64,000 nucleotides of DNA from Pyramidobacter sp. YE332. Its GTDB lineage: Bacteria > Synergistota > Synergistia > Synergistales > Dethiosulfovibrionaceae. Below the pieces are notes generated by a model that did no database searches, had not been told where the DNA came from, and saw only the letters and a list, made by a program, of their open reading frames with translations. Position numbers and translations under genes: made by a program. Every line of letters starts with the position of its first letter. Within the stretch, counting starts at the first letter, position 1. Below are positions 52,979 to 60,414 of this stretch, one piece after another. The stretch is taken from assembly GCF_033060595.1 (NCBI RefSeq), contig NZ_CP133038.1, forward strand, positions 2,542,001-2,606,000, read 5' to 3'.

Positions 52979-53504
52979 TCTTCAGTGTGTATCATGTTCA
53001 ACTTATCTCTTCAACGCAGTTCCCAAGGAATTTCCTGGTCGCCGTACGATAGGGCACAGATCTGCACCATGGACAGCAACAGCATTCACCACATATATAA
53101 AAAGTGCAGCGCTGTTTGCGCAAAGCACATCGGAGGGCTTCCTTCGGAAACACGATGTTCATATCGACAGACACTGTGTGTTATCTGTGTCGTCTGGCCC
53201 TGAAATTATCTGAATGTTCCGCCGCATAATTTGGGCAACTATTCTTTCTACAAGACGGGCCGTCTGCACTTAGAGCTGTCGTCATCCATTTCTTCTTCCA
53301 AACGCGTGACGGCGTTCATCAACTATCCACGTACGATTCTCGCATAACATTTCGCCGTCAAGGCAAGCCTATATTTTTAACGCCAACGAGTCTCAAGGAG
53401 CTCCGCTCTTACGACGGAAACAACATGTTTGCAGTGCGGGCAAAAAACGCGCTGTCCATCGGCAGAGATACGGATGTCAAACTCCTTCGCGCCAATAGAA
53501 GAAA
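52979..53504 (-). other. Presumed CRISPR leader plus decayed sequence with a zinc-ribbon-like scrap
   Basis: No intact gene. The first 100 bases beyond the last repeat should include the leader. Further on, the minus strand at 53377-53495 reads KEFDIRISADGQRVFCPHCK and on to a stop (ETRWR). It is a possible start-less remnant with a CPHC motif. I looked for cas1, cas2 or cas6 sequence and found none. Confidence 0.4.
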
Positions 53505-54608
53505 TTATGGTTCTTCGATGAGCTTCAGGGTGTAAATCTTTTTTTCGAGATCACACGCGATGACTTCAGCCCGAAAAGTTTCCCCCTCACGAGCGTGGGG
53601 AATTCCCGGAGAAAAGCTGACGTTCTGCGCGCTGTCTTCGTCGACAAGTTTATATCGAGGCTTAATCTTCCCTTTGACTTTACGGGAACCGCAGCACATT
53701 GCTTCAACGATGTCGCCCTCGATATACCTCATGCCGCCCTTTCGGGCCATTTCCCGCAGAGTCTCCCGGCTTGCTTCCTGCGCTGACTGCTGACGGTTCA
53801 GCCGTCCGTATCCGGAACTGCGCTTCGCGCCAACGCCGCGTTCGCCCAAGACATGCTCGAACAGTTTCTCGATTCCCGCCAGAAGGTCTTTTTTCCTGCC
53901 GGCGTCGGGTTCTTCGCAGTCGCAACCGACCAGAAACGTACCTCTGACGGAAACGAAGCTGACGGGAACGGGGTCGTCAAAATCGCTGGGGACAGCAGGC
54001 TCTTGCTTGCTGTAATAGCCGCTGTGATGGCACGTGACGACGTCGTCGTGAAGACAGTTTTCAAGGCTCTCGGGGGTGATCCAGGCGTCGTGAAAGCGCA
54101 CGTATCCCTTCGCCGACGCTCCGTCCGCGGCGGCGCTTCCGAAGATAACTTTGCTGTTTTCGAGCCACGCGGCGGCGGCCTCCCCGCCGGGCGCAGCGTT
54201 TTTCAGCGCCTCGGCGCAGTAAGCGGCAAGAACGCCCTTCAGAGAGCTGGCGGGAATGATGGGAACGCCATACGTGTGTTCCAGGGAAAGTCCGTTTTCC
54301 AACACGTTTTTTCCGCCCAGGCCGACGGCCAGAGGCGCCGTCGTGCGGAACTCGAGCAGCATAGCTCCAGCGGCCTTAAAGGCGTTTTCACGCCGCCGAT
54401 AGGACGTTTCATAAACGTCTTTCGCACATTTCAGCGCCTTTTTCATCTGCTCGTAAAGCCTCGTACGAGCCATGATCGCGCTATCCCCGCCGCGGGCATC
54501 TTTGCTCGCGTCTTCTATTTCTGCCAGAAAACGCTCCATGACCAGCGAAGCATTTGAAGCGCCGTCATCCTTGCACAAGCAATCAAGCGCTTTTCGGCAA
54601 CTGTTCAT
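53505..54608 (-). CDS. cmr6: Type III-B RAMP protein Cmr6 with C-terminal extension
   Basis: A 367-residue protein. The RAMP part is clear: LEFRTTAPLAVGLGG, YGVPIIPASSLKGVLAAYCAE, VRFHDAWITP and the glycine-rich GVGAKRSSGYGRL. Cmr6 caps the backbone of the Cmr complex. After about residue 295 come 70 further residues (YIEGDIVEAMCCGSRKVKG, then ACDLEKKIYTLKLIEE) resembling an OB/S1-like beta domain. The start overlaps the cmr5 stop by ATGA. It is the last gene of the operon. Confidence 0.9.
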   Translation of the reverse strand: MNSCRKALDCLCKDDGASNASLVMERFLAEIEDASKDARGGDSAIMARTRLYEQMKKALKCAKDVYETSYRRRENAFKAAGAMLLEFRTTAPLAVGLGGKNVLENGLSLEHTYGVPIIPASSLKGVLAAYCAEALKNAAPGGEAAAAWLENSKVIFGSAAADGASAKGYVRFHDAWITPESLENCLHDDVVTCHHSGYYSKQEPAVPSDFDDPVPVSFVSVRGTFLVGCDCEEPDAGRKKDLLAGIEKLFEHVLGERGVGAKRSSGYGRLNRQQSAQEASRETLREMARKGGMRYIEGDIVEAMCCGSRKVKGKIKPRYKLVDEDSAQNVSFSPGIPHAREGETFRAEVIACDLEKKIYTLKLIEEP

Positions 54609-54988
54609 CGGGGGCCTCCGTTTTCCGCGCCGTCAAGGCTTTCGCAGCAGCGTTTGATCCAGGCGGCAGCTTCCAATGCCCGGCGGCTCAGACGCATGTA
54701 CTCCTTCAAATCGGCTTCTCTGGCGCTCGCGACCAAGTCGTCGGAACATCCCGTTTCGACGTTTTGCAAAACTTCCTGCAAACCTTCAAGGTACTTGGTC
54801 TGTCCCTTCGCGTCGGCAAACGTCGCCGCCTGGACGAGGCCGCAGCTGTGGATCAAGCACGGGAACGAAAGGGCAAAGCGTTTATAGTCTTCATATTTCC
54901 CGCCTGCGCAAACTTTTTTCACGGCGGTAAAAGCGGCCCGCGCCATTTTTTGCCCGTTGGTCAGCATAACTTCATCTTTTTCACTCAT
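54605..54988 (-). CDS. cmr5: Type III-B small subunit Cmr5
   Basis: A 127-residue helical protein with NGQKMARAAFTAVKKVC, YKRFALSFPCLIHSCGLVQA and KYLEGLQEVL, the recognisable Cmr5 pattern. It lines the target-RNA channel. The start (MSEKDE) overlaps the cmr4 end by eight bases. Confidence 0.92.
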   Translation of the reverse strand: MSEKDEVMLTNGQKMARAAFTAVKKVCAGGKYEDYKRFALSFPCLIHSCGLVQAATFADAKGQTKYLEGLQEVLQNVETGCSDDLVASAREADLKEYMRLSRRALEAAAWIKRCCESLDGAENGGPR

Positions 54989-55901
54989 GAAGCTCACCGG
55001 CCTTTTCGATGTCCTTGAACAGGCAGCGGACGTGCCCCTTGCCGGTAGTCGCTTTGCCGCCCAGCTGCAGGGAGAGCTCGGAACCGCAGAATTGCTTTAA
55101 AAGCTCCCCGCTCGTGGGCGTTTCGTCCTCCGGCGCGCCGTAAATTTTATCGCACCAGACCCGGCCGACAAGGAGCGTCTCGACCGGCAGCGTTTCCTCA
55201 TACCACAGCGCCCCGTCGGCAGCCGCGCCGGTTTCCTGGTCGACCTTGATGTGCGGCGTCACTTCCGTCCCGGCTTCGCACAGGAAGGTAAAGATGTCGT
55301 CGTGGACGACGGCGAAGCGCGCTTTAAAAGTTTTTTTCCAGCCTTCGTCATCGCCGAACAGTGTCTGGGCGATTTTTTCCGCCCAGTTTTCGGCGTTTTC
55401 GTTAAAAGCCGAGGCAAGGTCAAGCTCTTCAAGATACATCTTCCCGCCCGGCTCTTTGGTAAGCGCCGTGTCTTGAGCCGTAAAAGCCTGAAATTCGTCA
55501 GGAAGAATCACGGGCGGCGCGGAGCGCTCTTTGACGTCGCGGGCACAGCGCTCCAGGCAGAAGGGCGACGTTATCCAGGCGAAGGTGCCGTAAAAGCTGC
55601 GCACGGGCAGGCAGAGGATATGCGCGTCAGTGAAGACGAGCGAACCGGAATTGCTGCAATCATCGCCCGTCGCGCCGAAAGCGATCCTGGCATCGCCTTC
55701 TCGTTTTTCCGAATTGTTGGAAACGTTGTGATGGGCGGCAATCACGCCTTTGACGCTGCTGCCGGGGATATAGGGCCAGTTGGTCACCTTCTCGCGCACG
55801 ACCGGCAGATCGATATAGCCAAGTCCGCGTCCCGCGCCGATATGAATCGGGCTGAGCGCATGAAGCCAATAACTTTTTTCAACGAAAGTTTTTTCTCCCA
55901 T
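54981..55901 (-). CDS. cmr4: Type III-B backbone RNase Cmr4 (Cas7 group)
   Basis: A 306-residue RAMP protein. The N-terminus HALSPIHIGAGRGLGYIDLP carries Asp31, matching the catalytic Asp that cuts target RNA every six bases. Further motifs are PYIPGSSVKGVIAAHH, SGSLVFTDAHILCLPVRS and the C-terminal GGKATTGKGHVRC. AGGGGAGAGG precedes the ATG, 15 bases after cmr3. Confidence 0.94.
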   Translation of the reverse strand: MGEKTFVEKSYWLHALSPIHIGAGRGLGYIDLPVVREKVTNWPYIPGSSVKGVIAAHHNVSNNSEKREGDARIAFGATGDDCSNSGSLVFTDAHILCLPVRSFYGTFAWITSPFCLERCARDVKERSAPPVILPDEFQAFTAQDTALTKEPGGKMYLEELDLASAFNENAENWAEKIAQTLFGDDEGWKKTFKARFAVVHDDIFTFLCEAGTEVTPHIKVDQETGAAADGALWYEETLPVETLLVGRVWCDKIYGAPEDETPTSGELLKQFCGSELSLQLGGKATTGKGHVRCLFKDIEKAGELHE

Positions 55902-55915
55902 GTTCGTCCTCTCCC

Positions 55916-57061
55916 CTATTTATGTTCTCGCCAGCCGCCCCACAACGCCAGGCCGAATCCGTCGAGCCGATCCTGCGGCTCGTCGCAGACGGAACGGAGC
56001 CAGACCCGATCAGGGACAAAGTTCCCCGCAACAACTTCGAAAAAATAGACGCTGCCGGCCGGGACCATGCGCCGCATGGGCTTGGGGCCGGTTCTGCCCT
56101 TTTCGTGACACCAGCCGGAAAGAGGCTGCCAGCGACCGACAACGGCGGATACCAGCCGCACCCGCACATCCGTACCAGGCAAAATTCCTTCGCGAGGCGG
56201 GGTCTTATCCCCGCCGATCCAGCCGGGATACCAGCCGTTCGCAAACAGCGCCGGCGTCGCCAAGATCATGCGGATCCGGTCACCACCGCGCAGACAGTCC
56301 AGGCAGGGGGGGCAGCGCCATGCCGCGTCGTCATCTGTCTGCCGAAAATCGGCAAGACGACGCATCCCGCCGACGGGAGCGGTAAAATCTCCAAGCAAGC
56401 GGGCCGCTCGTTCGTCGATCTCCAGTGCCGCCGCAATGGAGGCGTATGTTCTCTCCGCCGTCCGGTGCACGAAATCGAGTCCCGTGGAAGAAAAGATCTT
56501 CCCGTCGCCGGCAGCGCCCGTTTCCGGCGCGATGCTGACGTGAGTACGTTCGTCCTTGGGAATGTCGTCGAGCCAGTCGTCGCCGAAATCAACGCGCCCG
56601 TCGCGCCCGTAGCGCTCCGTCAGTCCTCTTTTTCCCTCGCACAGCCAGCGGGCGTAAAGATCCAGCGACCAGTATCCGCCCCGTTTTTGGGGCTTGAAGT
56701 TTTCCTCGGTATCGGGCGACGGCAGCAAAAGCCCTTCAAGCGGCATGTCCGCAGACTGCTCGTCTTCTAACTCCGCAGGAAGGAGCTGGTACGGCTTGCC
56801 TTCCTGAGTCTGGACGAAATCCAGAGGCCGGGGAAAATAAAATTTGCCACCGATCTCGGGAAACGGACCGCGCACAGCGATCGAGCGCAGATATGACGGA
56901 GTCTCCCCGGTCAGCTTCCAGAGCGCGGTGCGCACGGAACCGGCGGCCACCGTCTGCGTCAGCCAGTCAAGGGAACGGACGCGCGCGCCGCCGCCTCCGG
57001 AGCCGAAGGTGCGCGCATCGCGAGCAATCAGCGGCTCGATGGGAATCATCCGGTATTTCAT
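55916..57061 (-). CDS. cmr3: Type III-B protein Cmr3 (Cas5 group)
   Basis: A 381-residue RAMP protein with MIPIEPLIARDARTFGSGGG (family start), GSVRTALWKL, RGPFPEIGGKFYFPRPLDF, the central VSIAPETGAAGDGKIFSSTG, and PVGGMRRLADF. It binds the crRNA 5' tag region with Cas10. The start overlaps the Cas10 C-terminal frame by ATGA. The start at 57061 is chosen over a longer frame because of that overlap and the family alignment. Confidence 0.93.
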   Translation of the reverse strand: MKYRMIPIEPLIARDARTFGSGGGGARVRSLDWLTQTVAAGSVRTALWKLTGETPSYLRSIAVRGPFPEIGGKFYFPRPLDFVQTQEGKPYQLLPAELEDEQSADMPLEGLLLPSPDTEENFKPQKRGGYWSLDLYARWLCEGKRGLTERYGRDGRVDFGDDWLDDIPKDERTHVSIAPETGAAGDGKIFSSTGLDFVHRTAERTYASIAAALEIDERAARLLGDFTAPVGGMRRLADFRQTDDDAAWRCPPCLDCLRGGDRIRMILATPALFANGWYPGWIGGDKTPPREGILPGTDVRVRLVSAVVGRWQPLSGWCHEKGRTGPKPMRRMVPAGSVYFFEVVAGNFVPDRVWLRSVCDEPQDRLDGFGLALWGGWREHK

Positions 57062-57675
57062 CGTTCGGCCTCCTTCTGCGGAGTCGGCTTCCGCGTATAG
57101 CGGCGGGCAAACGCAATCCACTGGCCGACGACAAGCTCATCGGCGAGTTCTTTGACCCCCGCGCCATCCCCGAGCTTGCGTCCGATGTAGCGGGCGATTT
57201 CCGCCTCGTTTTCGGCGGAAAGGTCCGTGTCCTTGCGCGCGAAAATGCGCATGACGTCGGCTTTCACAGCTTCGGCCAGCGACTCTCTGTCGTCCCAGTT
57301 CTCGTAAAAGCGGGCCGTCTCGAGCAGTTCGTGCGGGAACTTATCGGGAATCTCGCCTCCGGCAAAGCGGTCGCCCCACCAGTCAAGCCGTTCGGCCAGA
57401 GAACGCTGAACCAAAGGCTTCTCTCGTCCGTCGTTTTCGCTGGCAGCGGGCCACTGCTCGCGCACCGTTACGGCAATGTTGCCGCGAGCGCGGACGGCAA
57501 CGGCCAGTCCGTTCCGATCCCTGCCGACGGCGGCTTCGCCGTGGAGCCCGTTCTTGGCGTCGCTCTCGGCGCGGCGGGCAAACTTGAGCAGCAACTCCAG
57601 ATCTTCCAGAGCATGAGCGATGGAAACGCCGATGGAAAGCGTCGGCCGGCAGCCGAAAGGAACGTCGGAACTCAT
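57058..57675 (-). CDS. cmr2: Cas10/Cmr2, C-terminal fragment
   Basis: A 205-residue frame that continues Cas10 after the GGDD-bearing fragment. It opens with PFGCRPTLSIGVSIAHALEDLELLL, the strand and helix that follow GGDD in Palm2, and then the helical D4 domain (LDWWGDRFAGGEIPDKF, ARFYENW, ARYIGRKLG). It starts with an ATG that overlaps the previous stop as ATGA. Either ribosomes reinitiate here and two chains assemble, or one base has been lost or gained and the gene is broken. Confidence 0.88.
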   Translation of the reverse strand: MSSDVPFGCRPTLSIGVSIAHALEDLELLLKFARRAESDAKNGLHGEAAVGRDRNGLAVAVRARGNIAVTVREQWPAASENDGREKPLVQRSLAERLDWWGDRFAGGEIPDKFPHELLETARFYENWDDRESLAEAVKADVMRIFARKDTDLSAENEAEIARYIGRKLGDGAGVKELADELVVGQWIAFARRYTRKPTPQKEAER

Positions 57676-58934
57676 GATATGCCGAATTCGGACCGCAGTT
57701 CCCTGGCGCAGTCAAGAGCGGTATCCAACGGCAGGAAGGCAAGCACGTCATCTCCTCCGGTGTAAACGGTAACGCCGTAATGTCCCTTGATGACGTTTCT
57801 GGCCCGACAGGCAAAATCGGCAAGCTTTTTTGAAAAGCAACGGTGCGATTCGGCGTCTTTCATGTTGTCCAGAATCGCTCCCATGCGGTCTCCGTCGGCG
57901 CTGAGCACGGCAAGATACGGCTCGCAGGGGCGGTCGCAGGGCTTCAGTTTCGACAGCACGCCGACAATTTTACGGCACTGCTCCGCAACTCTCTCAGCTA
58001 CGTCCTTCCCTTCGTTTTCGGCATCCTTTTTCATGCCGGCATAGCGTCCGCGCATCAGCGCTTCGCCGCCGTAAGGGAATTTCTCGTAAAAATCCGCCCC
58101 CACCGCGGAGAGAACGCCGCACAAATTCAGTTCCTCGCATGCCTCGAGGATCGTCTTGCGGTCCGCTTCTTTCATCTTGCCAGCCGCGGCAAACACGCCG
58201 CGCACCCAGGGATCGACGGCAACGCGGGAAACAGGAGGAAAATTCTTCGCGTCGGAGATGCGCTTGATCACGCCGATGGCGTCGAGCGCCTCGTTCCGCT
58301 TGAGGCGCAGCGTGCGGGTCATGGCGCGCTGCTGCGCGTCGGAAAGACTCTTGCCATCTTTGAACACGCTCTCGCGCAGTCCGTCCAGCGAGCTTTTGGC
58401 CACGCGATCCGCGCACGGGGAAGGGCTAAAGTCACGGATGTTCTTGCGCGCGGCCAGAAGTTTGGCCGCGGTTCTGCGTGCTTCGTCGTACGGACGTCCG
58501 TCGAGAGGCGTCCAGACGCAGTAAAATTCGATAATATCGTCCAGCTGCCCGTTCCAGCGCTCCATGACGACGAGATCTCCGACTTTTCCGCCCTCTTTGC
58601 CAAGCGGCGTGTCGAGCGCTTCGCGCCCGTACTCAGCCAGCCGCGCCTCCGCGGCCTTCTTTGCCTCGTTTTTGATGCGCCCCAGTTCCTCGGCGTCGGC
58701 GGCAGTCACTTTGGCAAGGATCACGTTGGCGATGCCGTCCGACAAGGACGAGTCTTGCACAGCGTCGGGAAAAATCAGAGATCCGCCCAGATCCCTCACG
58801 CAGCAGGCCACGGCCTTGCTCAGCTCGGAAAGCATCCGCGACCCCATCCAGAGGTCGTGCGTGCGGCGCGCGGCGGCGATAAAATCCTGCACGGGGCCGA
58901 TGGCGATCTGCAGTAAATAGTTCCGTTCGCTCAC
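57672..58934 (-). CDS. cmr2: Cas10/Cmr2, N-terminal fragment with GGDD cyclase motif, no HD domain
   Basis: A 420-residue frame that begins directly with Palm1 (LLQIAIGPVQDFIAAARRTH, DLWMGSRMLSELSKAV). The N-terminal HD nuclease domain of many Cas10 proteins is absent. Palm2 has SADGDRMG (345-352) and YTGGDDVLAF (GGDD 393-396), the catalytic motif for cyclic oligoadenylate synthesis. It stops 24 residues later (SEFGIS). GTG start, overlapping the cmr1 stop by GTGA. With the next frame it makes up a Cas10 of about 620 residues. Confidence 0.92.
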   Translation of the reverse strand: MSERNYLLQIAIGPVQDFIAAARRTHDLWMGSRMLSELSKAVACCVRDLGGSLIFPDAVQDSSLSDGIANVILAKVTAADAEELGRIKNEAKKAAEARLAEYGREALDTPLGKEGGKVGDLVVMERWNGQLDDIIEFYCVWTPLDGRPYDEARRTAAKLLAARKNIRDFSPSPCADRVAKSSLDGLRESVFKDGKSLSDAQQRAMTRTLRLKRNEALDAIGVIKRISDAKNFPPVSRVAVDPWVRGVFAAAGKMKEADRKTILEACEELNLCGVLSAVGADFYEKFPYGGEALMRGRYAGMKKDAENEGKDVAERVAEQCRKIVGVLSKLKPCDRPCEPYLAVLSADGDRMGAILDNMKDAESHRCFSKKLADFACRARNVIKGHYGVTVYTGGDDVLAFLPLDTALDCARELRSEFGIS

Positions 58935-60154
58935 TTCCCCGTCACCTCCTTAAAACCTTTTTCTCTTAAATAGGCGCGGAACGCCTCCAACGCGTTGCCG
59001 GTGCTGGAACGATTTTCCATCGGAGAACCCTTGTAATTCGCGAACTTTGCCCCCTGGTAGTCGCTGCATTCTTTATCCAGTTTATTCAGTCTTCCCCCAA
59101 GTTTGTTTCCGCTCAACCTCAGACCACAGGAAAGATCCGGTTCGGGCAGAAAGACAGCCATGCTCAGAACACGGCCATCCTTCAAGCGCAGCGGACGCAG
59201 AATCACCGGGCTGCTCATGCGCTGCGCACCGACAGGGAGCAGCTGCTGGCACGACTTCGGATCGCCCGACGTCTTAAATCTAAAGCCGATCGGCATGCCG
59301 AAGACCGCGCGGGGGAAACCGTACGGATGATCCGGTGGATAAACAGCCTCATGTCTGGGATCGCGCTGGCCCGTCAGCTTACGGATCGTGTCCGCCTCGG
59401 GCCAGCGCGAGCGGCCGCGTGTCCCGTTTCGCCCTACGTCTTTTCCCTGCCTAAACTCGCGCAAACACCCGACAGCCTCCTTCCAAGCGACAATGCTTTG
59501 CTTGGAGTCGCACTCTTTCGTCCACACGCGCAGTCCGCACGAGACGGCCAAAGCGCGCGCTTCTTCTTCGTTCTCAAAAGCCAGTTCAGGGCAGAAAACC
59601 GCCCCGCAGCCACGCCGCGTGCGCGCGCCGACGCCGCCGAAATTGGCCCAGGCGCGCAGACTGCGTTCCAACTGTTCCTTGAGCTCGGAGCACAGCTGCG
59701 GCTCGCAGACGACGCCCAGATCAAAATTAAACTCGGGAAGGACTCCTGATTTATCCCTAAACGGGAAGAGGGCGTACTGAGCGTCCTTCACCGGTTTCAA
59801 TACGACAGACTGGCCTGCCCCCTCTTTTATGAACACTCCGACGCGGCTGGTATGCTGCAAAGCGGCTTTGTCCCCGTCGGATGACGCCGCGAACACTCCG
59901 CCCCAGAGCGCGCATTCCTTTTCTTTCAACGCGTTGCCCCGCAGGCCGCGAACGCCGTGCAGCAACCGCCACCAAAAGCGCAGCTGCCCCCGTATGGAAG
60001 GCGCCCGCACGGGAAATTCTCTGCCAACCTCTCCGGCCTTGGCGCCGCCGCCGAACATGGGCGTGATGACGCTGCACGCGTAAACCTTGCATTCCCGCGC
60101 GGGCAAGGCCCCCAATCGAAGCGCTCCGCCAAGTTTTTCCGCCATACTCCTCAC
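58931..60154 (-). CDS. cmr1: Type III-B RAMP protein Cmr1
   Basis: A 407-residue RAMP protein. The family hallmark VRAPSIRGQLRFWWRLL is intact, preceded by CSVITPMFGGGA, and a GGVGARTRRGCGAV stretch follows. Cmr1 sits at the 3' end of the crRNA. GTG at 60154 has GGAGGAGG seven bases upstream; an in-frame ATG (MAEK) lies three codons later. It is the first gene of the operon cmr1-cas10-cmr3-cmr4-cmr5-cmr6, all joined by overlaps of a few bases or gaps under 15. Confidence 0.92.
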   Translation of the reverse strand: MRSMAEKLGGALRLGALPARECKVYACSVITPMFGGGAKAGEVGREFPVRAPSIRGQLRFWWRLLHGVRGLRGNALKEKECALWGGVFAASSDGDKAALQHTSRVGVFIKEGAGQSVVLKPVKDAQYALFPFRDKSGVLPEFNFDLGVVCEPQLCSELKEQLERSLRAWANFGGVGARTRRGCGAVFCPELAFENEEEARALAVSCGLRVWTKECDSKQSIVAWKEAVGCLREFRQGKDVGRNGTRGRSRWPEADTIRKLTGQRDPRHEAVYPPDHPYGFPRAVFGMPIGFRFKTSGDPKSCQQLLPVGAQRMSSPVILRPLRLKDGRVLSMAVFLPEPDLSCGLRLSGNKLGGRLNKLDKECSDYQGAKFANYKGSPMENRSSTGNALEAFRAYLREKGFKEVTGK

Positions 60155-60414
60155 TCTGCCGCCTCCTCCCAAACAGACAAAACAACCGCGCACACCGCGG
60201 ACGGCGCGCTGCGCCCGACACCTTTCGACCTTGTCCTGCCGTATTTCATTTCAGCAAGTCAAATATACTCTAACATATTAAAAATTTTTGAGCCCACCGC
60301 GTCCATGCTCCCGCAAATACCATGCGCATTCCGCTTGATCCCCGGAGGCGCCACGCCGAATCCGCGCCTCGACGCGGCGTTGCCTGCGCGCCTGCCGTCT
60401 GGGGCGCTCATCGA
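60155..60414 (-). promoter_or_regulatory. Promoter region of the cmr operon with motif shared with the CARF-RelE gene
   Basis: On the minus strand AATATGTTAGAGTATATT lies at about 60263-60280, roughly 110 bases before cmr1. Nearly the same string, in the same orientation to its gene, occurs before the CARF-RelE gene. The rest (60290-60410) is GC-rich with no gene. Confidence 0.5.

Noticed and set aside
52515-53001. Open minus-strand frames across the CRISPR array
   Set aside because: They merely translate the repeats (recurring TSAHAEMD) and are not genes.
52979-53504. Possible cas2 or cas6 gene between the array and cmr6
   Set aside because: Short frames here (for example a Cys-rich one near 53160) did not match the start or end patterns of Cas2 or Cas6 that I know.
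57672-58934. Type III-A (Csm) assignment
   Set aside because: Cmr1, Cmr3, Cmr4, Cmr5 and Cmr6 are all recognisable, which defines III-B.
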